Shown piece after piece: positions 11,901-25,000 of a stretch of DNA of 64,000 bases. Position 1 is the first letter of the stretch, and every line of letters begins with the position of its first letter. Source of the stretch: Sipunculus nudus (taxonomy: Eukaryota > Annelida > Sipuncula > Golfingiida > Sipunculidae); the NCBI GenBank assembly GCA_026874595.1, contig CM049309.1, positions 72,030,926 to 72,094,925 on the forward strand, in the 5' to 3' direction. Below the pieces are notes generated by a model that worked only from the letters and a program-made list of their open reading frames with translations, searched no databases and was not told the DNA's origin. Made by a program: the position numbers and the translations under genes.

Positions 11901-13800
11901 TTTTGCGGTGTTCATAACCAGATTTATCAGAACGATTTCCCCCTCCTAGTTTACACATCAATAGCTGTAGTCTGTCATATTTAACAACAAACTGAGGCGT
12001 CTTTCTGAGAAAAACTTTGTATGATGATGGATAAAATGAATCTGAAATTCCATTTAGTTCTGCTGAAGTTCGATTCCACATATAATTTATATCTGTTCAC
12101 CATTAAAATTATGGAAAAGAACATTTTGGTTGAATCAAGTCACACGAACAGTATTAGGTTAAGGGCATTATATGTTATAAACAACCCAGAAATCAAAATC
12201 AAATACTACAAAAAGGGAAATTCCACAAAGCTGCCATTTTATTAAAAAAATCATTTTAATTGTTACACATATAACTCCATTTTCTTTATAAGAAATAGTC
12301 AACCTTCACTTAAAACCAAAAGTGTTGTGTTTGAAAAAAAGGAAAGACCACAGGATCTAATGCCATATACGTGGCGCCACCTATATATCATCTATGATCA
12401 GCGTGCCCGTGATACCTGATGATCACATCTTTATCAGGTTCCGTGATATTGGTCTGGAGATAATAGTCGACCATATGATATGAAAGTAATTAAGAATTTA
12501 CTTACTCATATTGTAAAAGACAGAATATGACAGTTTGGCTTCAGAAAGAAGGTCAACAATGGTGGCGCCAGCCGTTCCTTACATACAAATATACCACGCG
12601 CATTATCAATATTACTGTACACCTTGGATCTGACACAGTTCCGACCATTTCTGAGTTACTTGGTACCAATCTCCCCAACTTTGCAAGCTAATAGTCTGAT
12701 AGTCTGACAAGTGTAGACAAGGCACGTTATTCAAATATGATAAAGCCAAAAAAATATAATTGCTCAGCAACCTTGAACATTAAGAAAAGTCAGACTTTCA
12801 GAGCGCTCTTATATCATATTTTTTGGACCTGTAGCGTCAGTCACCATGACTTAATTTTGGGTTTTCATGGAGATTTCAAAAGGACCTTGATGGATAGTAA
12901 GTCAATTTTCTTAGTCTAACAGTTATACGATTTGAGCCTTGGTTAAACAGCCGGGTGGCCATACGGACAGAGGACGGAAGAGGCCTATCGCTCATTATCT
13001 CAGGTGATTTTCAGTCTAAATTATATATGTACTTGTGTCTTACTTGATGAGTAACTTTAAGGAACGTGCCAGTATAACCTGCCTTCTTTAATTCTGTGAC
13101 TGACGAATATTACTTTACATTCCTTTACATTCCTTAAGTTCCTTTACATTCATCTATAGACCAGTTCGCGTTTGTAATTATAAAAGTTTGTAAAGCAAGT
13201 TTACACTCCAGTGTGTAAATATACAATAGTTTTATAAACATTTTTAACAAAATTTCTTACCACTATATCAAGGTGTATCTTTAGTTACACTCACCTACTT
13301 AAATCAGATTTTGAATTATAGGCCTATATGCAGTGGGAAGTTTACTGAAACTTACTCCTTTTCTCTAATTCTTGCCCCTAAGATATATTTCGAAATTTCG
13401 TAAAAAATGTTCTCAAAACTTTTGATAAGATCAAATAATTAAAAGGTGCATTACACTTCCAGCCCAACAAAAAACCTTATAATGTTATCTGCCATGTTAA
13501 TATGTAGTTAATTAAGATTAATTCGACCTATTTGCCACCGGCCTCTCTGTCTTAATTTATATGCCTATACTATATTTGCACCCAATGACGCAGGTTAGTA
13601 AGTTTGAAGAAAATAGACAAAACACTGCAGCCATCAATATGGAAAAAGTTTTTTTAAATCAATGTGTCCAAAAGCACCCTGATTGCAAGCATTAATAAGA
13701 TTTATATAAGTGAAATGCGTATTGCACCATGTGACCTCCAATAACGTCACTACTTAAGTACAAACATTAACCAGAATATACTAATGTTAAGCAGTCTATC
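11901..13800. other. Gene-free DNA with GGCGCC motifs
   Basis: No gene is seen. GTGGCGCCAC at 12371-12380 holds a minus-strand AGGTGGCGC (12374-12382). A similar TGGTGGCGC lies at 12560-12568, followed about 90 bp later by a CCATTTCTGAG. The same order of motifs is seen near 23861, so this may be a diverged dispersed repeat. Confidence 0.5.
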
Positions 13801-16328
13801 CCGGTCACTACTGGGAGGAGAATTTAAAGACTGTATATATGTTTATAATCCAGGATAAACCTGTTGATCTAGCTCCTCCCGGTATCACCGCAGCGGGCGT
13901 GAGACGGGCGGGGACCCCGCGGGACTGGTCGTCTGCTCGTCCCAAACACAACGTATCCGTTATACCACAAGTGGCCAGCTGCAGACGAAAGAGTGTCGCT
14001 TGCGGTAAAAATGATAAGACTGGCGATGGGAGATGATTTGACCCACGGACCTCTTCATATCAAGGCAAAATGGACTTCCTTTATTTATACGGTTTAGTGG
14101 TTAAGCCCAGGGCTCGTGGTACCGACCGTTACACGCAGTAACTGTCTGGCAGGCAAAGTGCACGCACGCGCCAAACGCAGTCGCCAACGCCAATGTCCTA
14201 GACGCCGAGGCCATATCAGGCATAAGCCACTTGACCATCAATGACAGATATATCGTATCTTTATTTTGGTCGCCAGTCTTCCTATGGGCATGTTTTTTAA
14301 GTACTGAGTCACTGTTATTACATAGATAGTCCTGATATTTTGTTTTGTGTTGGAATAGGATTATGTGGGAGTTGTATTGTTCCAGTCGTATCAATATCAC
14401 TCTACATGCAGTGTTATCAATATCACTCTAAATGCAATTTTAAAGAACAGTTGGTGTTCATCAAGATCGCACATTATGCGGCAAACCAAATGGTTTCTAT
14501 CCCTCTGTTGCCACGAAACTGAGTTTCATTATTTCTTATTCCACAGTTTCTACTTTATTTCAGTAAATATCCTTGCTATTTCTTCCCTTTCGGAGTATTA
14601 TTTCACTTTCGCAGTATTATTCAGCCCCTGTTGCTCGTTGCTTTGGCATATGCACTTGACATTTCCTTTTATCGCTCAAATTTTAGCATTATTTAGAAAC
14701 AAATATGGCTTCACAACCAATAACATCGCTAAAATTCGTATGTTACATTAGCATTAGTTACATTAACTAATATCAATTCATCATTTTTTTATTTTAAATG
14801 TTAAAAAAGCCTTAATACATTTCCCCCCGATTGATTGATACATATAGGGTGGACTTTGTAATAATCATGCCATTATCATTTGAGTTCTCTGTGTCAATTA
14901 TGTAATCGGTTAAGATTTTCTAATATATTATTACACTAAGATTCATGAAACTGACATAAAAGGGATTGAATAATTTGTGTGAACAAAGTCAGATCCTTCG
15001 ACTTAATCGGATAAAATCTTAAAAATGAAATAGGATTTAGACTAAATATATGGTTTCGTACCCCTGTCGACTTGGGTTTTTTTTCTGAAAGGTTGCGAGG
15101 GAACTGCGGTATTCGCCTCTAACTAATTGTTACATAACAAAGAAACACAATGCCTATACTTCGAAAATCAAGATGATAACTTATACCTGAGAAAACAGTA
15201 TGCTTTACGACAATTAAAACCAGGCACATAGAAGACGAGGCTATATTCCCATATACATATCTTACAACAACAAAAAGTTGCCATTGGATGTTGTCTTGTT
15301 AGTATTAAAAAGCTGACTACGGGTGCCCTCCTTATCCTTCAGGATTTCCTATACTATGGGATTTTACACAATTCCTACTACATAAGTATAATCTTTATAA
15401 ATGTATATTCTAAGACATAGTCATGTCTCCTCTGGCATCTTTAGTGTAGGATGCATTATTTTACCTGGAAGGTTTGCTATAGTTAACAGATCAAATGACC
15501 TGTGCTTGAACCGATCCAGCCCTCATGAGCACAGTGCTGTATCTAAGCAGCAGGTGCAGTCGATCGAAGACCTGACAGCAGTTTGAGTATTAGATACCCT
15601 AAGAGAACAGAAGGTAGCTATCAATTGTTTCATTTACATAAAGTATCAGTTCTGAAATAGGCTACTTAATACAAGGACGGTGGGACGTGCTGGCGTGGTG
15701 GCCTGGGCCGCTCAGGTTGACGCCAGGGCCGATGGAGCCCACGCCACGCAACATCTCAGTGTTTGCCCAAGTCTCGCGAGAACTCGCCAAGGTGTACGAA
15801 ACCTCACGTAATGCCCCTGACTACGCGTAGGCTATAGCTCATTTGGCCTGCACTTATTTGAGAAGAGCCAACAAAGAACATCTGAATACAGTATCAAATC
15901 TCTCTTTCAAACGCCTGAAAGGTGGCGTATTACTTCCTTATTGAGCTCAGCGCCAGCAATAATCGAAACATGTGTATCATTTTGGAGGTTACTGTTTGCG
16001 TGAGATGATCCTTTATCGACCTGTCGGTTCAGAACGTGCTGCGTAGGGTGAACGTTGTCCCGATCGTTGAACGATTCAAGTAATATCGTGCTTCATAGCA
16101 AAGGATGCACACTCAAAAACGCTTGTTCTCTCGGTTCCAGACGTTACACTGGCGTCAGGTGAAGAACAAAACGTGTACAGTCAACAGGGATCATATATAT
16201 AAACTTGGCCCTCTGCAACTTTTCGGCCCAGACACATCCACCCTATTGAATATTACTTTTAAAGTTTTACTGCTTTTTTAAACAACGCCCCTGCCTATAA
16301 TATATATTGCATATACAAAATATATATC
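13801..16328. other. Gene-free DNA with a GC-rich patch
   Basis: No coding region can be supported. Positions 13860-14000 and 15680-15830 are GC-rich for this window, and the second contains an exact TCTCGCGAGA at 15772-15781. Frames in these patches match nothing I recognise. Confidence 0.5.
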
Positions 16329-17520
16329 GGGTGTCCAAAAAAAAGCGCTCCTCATTTGCCTCGGAATAACTCGATGGTATAAATTCACCAATTCCATTGA
16401 AATTTCTCATGATGTAACATTTGAATATTATCAACAAAATTGTAAATTATCAAAGAAAACAGATGCATATTTTGTGAGTATCCCTGAATCCAATATAGCA
16501 TACAAAAAAAATACTATATCAGGGTACAACTTTCTTAACCTGTGCTCAATATATTCCCGCCATTTTCCTCTGCAACTGAAGGCAGAATTTTATTTGCAGA
16601 GCAGAGATGCTTCTCCGGATTTCTTTTAAGTATCCTATCTTTTTAACACCTGTCCTTTATATTTCCTCAATTCCTCGGTTGACTTTTACCTTTATTAAAT
16701 CCCACATGGCATAATTCATCGAATACAATCAGGGCTTTGAGGAGGCCACTCATCCTTCTTGATTAACTCTGCTGTGGCTCCCCCCATGTAGCCGAGTGTT
16801 ACTTTACTTGTATGGGCATGGGCTCCATCTTGTTGAAAAAAAGCCATATATTTATTGGATATTTATCTCTCAGTGTCAATGAAATGAAAGTGTCTTTTCT
16901 GCCCAGGAAACTCCAGCTGAGACTGTTACTTTTCTAAACTTAAGTCTGAATGATAGAGATGATTGAATTTCAGATTTTCGTTTACCATATAGACCCGACC
17001 CTTATGCCGATTTATTTTTCACAATTTCTATAGGGTAAAGTCTTTCTCGTCCGTGAAGATGATTCTCATAACATCTGCCAATTGAGTAATGGTTATTTAA
17101 ATTCCTACATCTACTTTTAAATGGCTTTAATTCGAGCTTTTCTTACCATTCTTGACACGGATCACTTGCAAGTCACTGGCAATTTCTCTGAGAAAATTAT
17201 GCGTCCCGGGAGTTTTCTTCTTTTGACAGAACCAAGTCTTTCACGCAGGCAGTGTTCTCTCCAGGCCATGCATCCATGCATGTTTTGTTTTACCATTTCC
17301 TAAATTTCGACATATACTGAGCCGGTGTTTTGTATTTTTGCTATTAATCTATAGGAAGTGCAATGATCCCATTCATTTCCAGGAAACTCCTTGGCAATCC
17401 GTCTATACCATCCAAGTCCTTTTCCTTGAAACATTTCTCAATGATGGCCTTATCACTCGAGATCAAAACCATTATTGATCCTTCCAAATTGCAACAAACC
17501 TTGGACTGAACTGGTCATGG
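16329..17520 (-). mobile_element. Decayed mariner/Tc1-like transposon
   Basis: The left end at 16329 begins GGGTGTCCAAAAAAAAGCGC after a TATATATC stretch, which is typical of a mariner-type terminus next to a TA target. The body contains a degenerate transposase read right to left (see the pseudogene entry). I could not find the matching inverted terminus on the right side, up to about 17900. It may be deleted or too diverged to see. Confidence 0.7.
16640..17500 (-). pseudogene. Mariner-like transposase pseudogene (DDE/D family)
   Basis: Translating the minus strand across several frames recovers the order of a mariner/Tc1-superfamily transposase. First comes an N-terminal helix-turn-helix-like stretch with KAIIEKCFKEKDLDGIDGL and KEFPGNEW (about 17490-17380), then GTHNFLREIASDLQ (about 17200). 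Next is FTDEKDFTL (about 17060-17035), holding the first catalytic Asp. FFQQDGAHAHTSKV (about 16845-16800) holds the second, and WPPQSPD (about 16745-16725) the third. It ends NYAMWDLIKVKV (about 16710-16670). Stops and frame changes lie within and between these blocks, including in-frame stops after FTDEKDFTL and a shift after SPD. It therefore cannot make an active enzyme. Spacing between the second and third Asp is 32 residues here but may contain indels, so I do not assign a clade. Family members cut and paste DNA at TA dinucleotides. Confidence 0.88.
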
Positions 17521-20500
17521 ATGCATATGGCAATGAATAAAATACTTAAAAAGGAAACGTTAACATCGGACAGGTTATTTTTAGACTGAAACTGATTTAC
17601 AGATGCCAACACCTGAAGGCAGACATGGTATATTGTGCCACGCATGCGTCATTTGTCACATGCGTATATATAGCTCAACGCTGATATTTTCTCGTATGCT
17701 TTTTTGTGATTGGATATGCCTTTGATTTCTTTCATATATAAAAAAGTGTTTTTGGTTATATACATATGGTTCACCATACGAAAGTTCAATATAATTGGTA
17801 TACATATACCACCGAGAGTCACTTTTCGTACTTTTTTGTATCCAACAAATGGTTCAATCCCTTTCCATCCAGGCATTTGTAAAACCTCTCTGATTTAAAG
17901 CGCTCGTATATTAAGAAATAATGGTGCTGATCGCCTATATTTTAGTTAAGGCTAGCTGCCTTTTCTAGACTGAAAACATGAATTGGTAATTTATTTGAGT
18001 ATATACAGTTACACTGTATATGGTATCTTAGCTCTTCTGACACATTTTTCATGTCATGTATCTAGAAACTATAATTTTACAACCTTGGCTTCATTTTTAA
18101 TCGTTAATTTAACAAAAGACTCAGGTCTAATGTTCACTCTTTACCCCATTATACCTGATAATTGGAAATCATAACACAAACCAGTGGAATCAAAAGAACA
18201 TTTCTCACGTAGCGCATGCAGCATATTATGGAGGTTACACAATCCATATAGCTTATACTGCTTACTAGTACAAAATGAAGAGCTGCAGCCATTCCTGAGA
18301 TATTTGGTGACAGTTTTAAATTTCCATAGATACAGATGATCCTGTAAATGATATAACTCAATTTTTACTTATCCAGTCTCATTTGCTTTACAGAATTACT
18401 TCCTATCCCACGGATCCGATTTGTGCCCTCTCCCTGCTGAGAGGACGACGGAGAAAAGCTGATCTAGACGGATAAAGACCTTCGACATTCATGACCTTTA
18501 TATTTTGGTCGCATGCGAGTTGGCTGTGTTGCAATGATATTCTGATAAAAAAGGACAAGAGATGAGAAATTTACACTGAAGAACAAAAACTTCCCTGTGA
18601 AACAAAGGGAAGATGTTTTATCATTTGTAAACAATCCACATGCAGTTAACCAAGCATATATCCAAGCAGCTAGAAGAGTGCCTTTATTTTTATAACTGAT
18701 ATTTTATTCATCAATTTGGTGATTTTTGAGAAATGGCTGTATCAGTAATTCATAAATCGGTATATTAAAACATCTATTATAAATGATAACATGGTAGCAA
18801 AATTCATGAAAGCGTCCCTATAACACGTGCGTATAAGGACTATAAGTAATATAAACACATAAATATTTCCTATTTGTAAGAACTAAAGGACACCCTCCCC
18901 CACTAAAACCTTTCCATGCATGTTCTTAGAAACTATATTTACTTGATAGAAGGCGAAAGTAAACATTTCAGAGTTTCAAACATTTTAAGAGGTTTTCAAG
19001 TTCACGGTATAAAGGGCCGGTTTTTAAAGGAATCATTTTCTTGAGATGCATTTAAATTTACGTTTTAAACGTTTAAATTTATATGAACGTCTCTTAATAA
19101 AGACCTATAATACAAATATTCAAATGTTCATTACATCAAATGAATTCATACTATATAGATACTAAATATATTCTTATGCATTTAACAATTATTGTAAAAA
19201 AAGAATTTATAAACAATTTTCCTCTTCCTTAGAGGAATATATATGACCGATTATATTGAACATTTTCGCGCAAATTTTTTTTTGCGAAAATGAAAGAAAA
19301 CTTTCACGAAAAGCATATGTCTGTCGAAAAGTAAGTTCTATTTTCATCGTATATACATATAGATAGTTTATGATATACTGGGACCTTTTAACCAACTCAC
19401 TTGAGTTTCAGTGGACTCTCAATGCATTGGACTCGAGGAAACCTCATTTTTTCAGGGGTAATTGAGAATCTCGCTGAAATACATTCCTCAATCCGTATCG
19501 TATACATAAAGCACATCGCGGCATGGTAAATAGGAAATAATTGCAGGTGATCAGTGTACAAACACAAAGGTATTGATTAATTGATAAAGAACTATCGGAC
19601 ATTCCATGTTGATATTTATTGTAGTTTCCTGATTTACACTCTCTTCCTTGAATAAATAGCTTCCACATGCATGCAGACCTTCTGTGTATTTTCTAAAAGA
19701 TGATTGTTTACTTATTTTAAAATACGTGATATCGTTCTATATATTCTGGTATAAACTATATATGATTTCAATTTATAGATATATTTATTTAATCATGTCA
19801 GTTTAAAGTGTGTCGCACATTTAAGTTTTAATATTATCCAGAGCCAGTTAATAAAAACACTTTAGAGCCCAATAAAGCATTAGTTTTAATACTTGTATAA
19901 ACGTTCATCTGCCCTGTCAAAACACCTGGCTTAATAACCGGTATGAAAAATGATATTGACATTGATCCAGCCCAGGGCGTTATTCATGTCTCCTAAGCTG
20001 GTGTTGGTGACACTCAAAGTTGTCAGAATTATTTCAATTATATGAGAGTATTTGATAGGATCGCAGTAAGAAATGTGTTAGTGGGCAGGGGAAGAGATCG
20101 TCCGAGACGCCGCGGGCTGCCATCCATGCCTCGGATCCGTAAGTCTTGTGTGTCCGCACGCAGTCCTGTGTATTCTAAATCTCTACCCTATCTGGACCGC
20201 TGAAATCGGATACAGGCATCGCTTGATTGGCGTGACTGGTCTTCAGCAAGTAAAATTTGGATGTTTGACTTTGGTTTGTGAGGCTGCACTTGATATAGCT
20301 TAAGTACCGCCGATGTTTATCCGGCCGTTGTCGTGTTAGCCAATTCTCATCCTCGGTAAACACTTTTGGACGCTTCTCACCTTCGATATCTTGAATCCAC
20401 TGACAATGCACACACTAATATACAGTCGGGGCCAGGCTTGCTCAATAACTCGAATAAATGTACAAATATTCTCTTTTCCCATTAAATCTGTAACTAAAGA

Positions 20501-21589
20501 CTACTTTCACCCAAGGTCAGAGAGAAACATAATCAACTAATGGATACGACTCGCGGGGTTCGGCATTATCTGGCATTCATCACGTTTCTATATTGGCTTT
20601 TTCAAAGTATCCACAAAAGGATTATAAACAGTTGTCGGAGCTGGACAATAGATATGTGTAGGCAGTGGCGTCGCACCTCCCTGTCAACCGAGGACCAAGT
20701 CTGTCAAGACTTCCCGAGTCACGTCGCGAGCTCCAAATGCCTGGTCCGACGAGTATAACCGCCATGTCGTAAAGAACACTGGTTACAACTCACACTGTTG
20801 TGTTTATAAAGAGCAGCTTAAATGGCACCCAGCGAAGTTTGCACAGATGCTCCCCCGCAGACCTCTGTGCTGTTTTGCCATCCAGTAAACAACATAATAG
20901 CTGCGAGAAGACAGGTAAATATTATATTAGATGCAAGTGCTACACTCTGCAATCGCTAAGCTTGGTCGTGTCAAATTCTTCCGTCTGCCACAAGTTGGTC
21001 GTCCCTATATTTGTACGACAGCGCAGGAAACGTCGTTTTTTGTTGACAGGACCTATCTTCGCACCAGCCTGACAGAATGTATTTTGCATGGTGAGATAAG
21101 CTGTTTGGGAACAAAACAATGTCAGGTTCTTCTCGCAGTGTGTTATGAGAGTGTTTATTTCAATGGGGATGCTCTGATAAAACAAGATGCAACATGAGTT
21201 GGAGGCCACTCTCGCCTGCCACAAACTCACTTTTACTGAGGATGAATATATATAGACCACACATCAAGAAAGCGAAAAAATTGCCTGATGGGATCGCCAG
21301 TATAATCTCGCGCAATCTCTTACACGAAAGATGGTAGAACTATCAAACCCGTGAAGTTTGATAAAAATTCCAATGATTACTTCTTATGTTACTTCAAATC
21401 TATAAAATTAATTATTCAATCACATGCCATGCACTTTCTATCATTTTATTTTCAATAAATATTTTAAAGAATACGTCCATGCATGGTCTCTTGGTGTCGC
21501 TGCCTGAATGAGGATTAATGTTAGCACAAAATAAAAAAAAAATATATTATTTATTTATGCCTTCTGAATTCCAGGTCCTATATACGGAT
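17521..21589. other. Gene-free AT-rich DNA
   Basis: No gene, RNA or long repeat that I can support. The interval 20080-20760 is richer in GC and contains a CCGTAAGT donor-like sequence near 20138, but no exon with recognisable content precedes it. Confidence 0.5.
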
Positions 21590-21735
21590 AATCCATAAGT
21601 GATCACCTGTCGTTAAGGCATTGGCGCGCGTCTCTGATATTTCATCATTCGGCTCCTAAATGAGTGACCAACGAGTTCGAACCGGGAACCTATACTGCTC
21701 CGAAGTCCAATGCCTTAACCCCTACACGTCCTATC
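21590..21735 (-). repeat. tRNA-Arg-like SINE fragment with inverted A-box arms
   Basis: Read on the minus strand, 21672-21731 resembles a tRNA. GTGTAGGGGTTAAGG matches an A-box. GGACTTCGGAGCAG resembles the anticodon arm of tRNA-Arg(TCG). GGTTCGAACTC matches a B-box at roughly normal spacing. The acceptor and T stems do not pair well, so this is a SINE head or relic, not a working tRNA. The A-box core GTTAAGGCATTGG also occurs on the plus strand at 21612-21624, inverted to 21707-21719. The element therefore folds back on itself. A more diverged relative lies in the DM-domain gene intron (42214-42322). Confidence 0.6.
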
Positions 21736-21867
21736 CGATGATCGATTATCAATCGATATTAACAATATTTTATGTACTTTATATATTACCTTGAAATTTT
21801 GCTATATACTAGTACACCAGTAAATAGTATAGTAAATAGTAAATATGTTGGCTGGTAAGGTTTCGTT

Positions 21868-22028
21868 TTGATGTTGTTCGTTACTTTGTGTTCGTTTCTA
21901 TGACAGAATTTGATTCTTTGCATTTTCACACATAATCGTTTTTAATCGATTATGCAAAATTGCAATCATAATCGATTTTGAAAGAAAACGATCAATCATC
22001 GATTTGATCGATTTATCGGCACACCACT
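21868..22028. repeat. Dispersed ATCGATTA-rich repeat, copy B
   Basis: Counterpart of 5900-6054 in the same orientation. It shares the CGATTTTGAAAGAAAACGA block and the terminal ATCGGCACACCACTA. It differs by small indels and substitutions, as expected for two old copies of one family. Confidence 0.7.
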
Positions 22029-25000
22029 AGAATATACGAATAAAAAATATTGAAAGAAAAAGATTTTTAACAGTTTCATAGTAAATGTATATTCTATGTA
22101 CTTTGCTATTGCAAAACGAGAAAGGTCTGTACAAACTCTGGTTATATTATAATCATATGCATTCCAGTGGAGCAAATAAGAGTAAACGTTTCATGCAAGC
22201 TCTCATAATATTAAAGATATATAATGCCGCACGAACACATTACGCAGTGAACATCTGCATGTGCTACTTATTTAAGGTCATTATCATCACACTTGTATAT
22301 GACATTGTGCAAGGGTCTGCACTTGCACATGTGTGTGCGTTTGTGCGACATTTGGTCTCATTGAGTTTCTTGATACATGATATGGTTCAATATACATATC
22401 CGCAGCACGTGTGGTCGGGCCCCGCCTGAGTATTACTGCCAAGCATTATTACACTCTCCGCGCAGGACACTTTGTTCAGTCCCAAAACATCGCATAGCTT
22501 GATATTAGGACTTAACAAGCCGTTGTAATGCATGTATACAACATGTGTTTTAATCTTTAACTGCTCGCATTTTCAACAAACTGGAAAGTAGGGAGCCATG
22601 TTATATTATTTCTGAAGCCTAGCCAGGGAAAGGCCTATATGAAGTAAAGATACGTTCCTCTTAAATGAACAGAACGGCAAATTATTTTCTTAATCGTACA
22701 CATATTTTAATGTTTCATTCCTTAGAGAACCATCTAATCAATATTGTCGTAATTCTCGTGAATTAATTTGAAAACGTATTGCACGTTATATTATACAAGA
22801 GATTCAAGCTGTCTAATGTTACCTCTGTGACATGTGGAAGAGCAGATTGGACGATCATGGAATAAAACCATGAAACTGAAAATGCCATTTCAACAATAGT
22901 CTAACTTAGGTGGCGCTCACCAGTCACACAATCAATTATTGAATCCATTCCTCAGATATTTGATAACTTTATAACTCTCTCATTACAGTATTTATACAAA
23001 CACTTAAAATTAAAACAAACATTTTCCATGAAGACGAACTTTTCAAATTAATTAAACTGGATTTTTAATCATTCAATTCCACTTAATCTGCAGAATTGCT
23101 CACTATAATATTAAAGCAAGATTGTAAACCTAGTTATTGAATAAAATATTTCAACCATCAAAGGAAAGAAAAAGTGGAATAACTTGCAATCAACCTATAA
23201 CTGGATAGGTTACAATATAATATATACTGGAGAATTCTAACCAACCAACCAAAAGAAGTATACGCTCATTGAGCAGCTACAGGTTGCTGCGGTCAAGACC
23301 TCAGCCCTGTGCGCTCCTTAAGCATGTTCTCATGTTCTCAGAGCCGACAGTCGCAGTGCCATGCCAAGCCAAGCAAGGAGCCATAGAGGGCGCCCTCTTC
23401 TCTCCTGGGTTGAAGTCCTTGTTAGAAAGCTACAGCACCCACAGTCACAAAGCCCGAAGCAACCCGCATTCCCTCCACAGATCCCAGCAGCGGAGACCCA
23501 GCCATGTCAATCGAGAGCCGAACTCGATCCTTGTGAGCGACTTTACTTCGAGGAGGCAATGCCCTTTTACTTGCGATTTCGGTCATTTGGACCGTTTTAA
23601 CCAGTTTCCCAGTTATGCAAGTTTACAAGTTTTTTCGTCATCGCCAACTGGAGAATTCTATATAGACCTATTTTGGTATTTCTTGTCTTTTCTTGTATGT
23701 GTTTGTTCATCCGTATTTGTACATGTACAGAATGCCTGTCAATATTTATATTTTGTTAAATGTGGTGATTTGTAATTTTTGTTGGTATTGAAAAAATCTT
23801 TTATGGCTGATATAGGAAAACATAAAATATCATTTCAGCTCACAGGAAGCAGTTCAACACAGGTGGCGCCACCTGCTGCTAAAAATCACCAATCAGTCAC
23901 ATGATGAATATATTTGTTAAATTTGGTGCTTATTACCTGCATCCGTTTCTGAGATAACATACATGATGTCTGCATGCATAACCTTCACTGTAGAACCCAC
24001 AAAGTAGATATTATTGTAAGGTATATAATATTCCACATCCAGTGGGATAAGTTACATCTCAACATTAATTTGATTTTAATCAAAAGGTGATACCAGTATA
24101 ATTTTTAGTAAATACTTAAATTATTGAAATATTCACAACTGTCTCAAGATGTTTGATTGTTCGATTGTAATGTTCCTTTAATACTGTGAACTCAATTGTT
24201 TTAAATTATGCTTTAAACTTTCTCTTTTAGCAGAAATCCAACCATACCTGGCGTAATATTTGTAAACTAAATGAGAAAAACACTTGGTTGAAAACTTATT
24301 TCTCCTTATATCTTGATTTCATGGTTATACATTGCATGATTCATATGGCATGTTATTTTTGGATTAATTAATATAAATAGGTAGAAATTAAGCTTATTTT
24401 GAAATAGCCGATGCATATTGGTATATATGAATGCATGTGTGTATATGTACTGCTTTCTGCTTTCATGAAATGTATATACATATTTTCGCCAAAAGAGTCA
24501 AAATGGCTTTTATCAGAGTGAACCCTATTAAACAACAATAAATCATTGAATAAAAATCTTGAATCATAAATAAAAATGAATTACCTCTGTCTATAATGCA
24601 TCCCGGCTTCATTTGTGCATTTTTGTGACGTCACACCTTGATGAACACGCATTTTCTTTTTTTTTGCCTCCTTCATTTAGTTATTTCCGTTTCCTTCCGC
24701 TTCTTATATATCACCACAATCATCCTCAACATCGGATTTTTCTTTTTCTTGTACAACTCTATTAGTAATATTATCACTCAATACATTATCTTTATATCTG
24801 TATTATTTTCTGTATAATTATTTTGATTACCATTCTTCTTCTTCTCCTTCTTTTTCTTCTTCCAAAGTCTTTTTCTTCTTTATAATTATTATTATTATTA
24901 TCATTATTTACATATTAATTTACATTATAATTTACATTATAAATACACTATATTATTTTCAATATTAAGTTTATTTTCATTACTGAGATTATAATCATTA

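Noticed and set aside
9831-11917. Long frames on both strands across the 33-bp array, which could be taken for a repeat protein or leucine/cysteine-rich peptide
   Set aside because: The frames exist because the unit is 33 bp and lacks in-frame stops. They are open on opposite strands at once, have no start or stop logic and break wherever a 1-base indel occurs (for example near 11053).
20100-20140. Exon ending at a CCGTAAGT donor
   Set aside because: No in-frame upstream coding sequence of recognisable content and no acceptor. One donor-like octamer is expected by chance.
21672-21731. Functional tRNA-Arg gene on the minus strand
   Set aside because: A-box, anticodon-arm and B-box-like segments are present, but acceptor and T stems do not pair. 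A SINE-type relic is the better reading.
23269-23775. 168-codon plus-strand frame
   Set aside because: Begins at TTG and a second phase is open over the same DNA. There is no motif. It could be repeat-derived but I could not show it.
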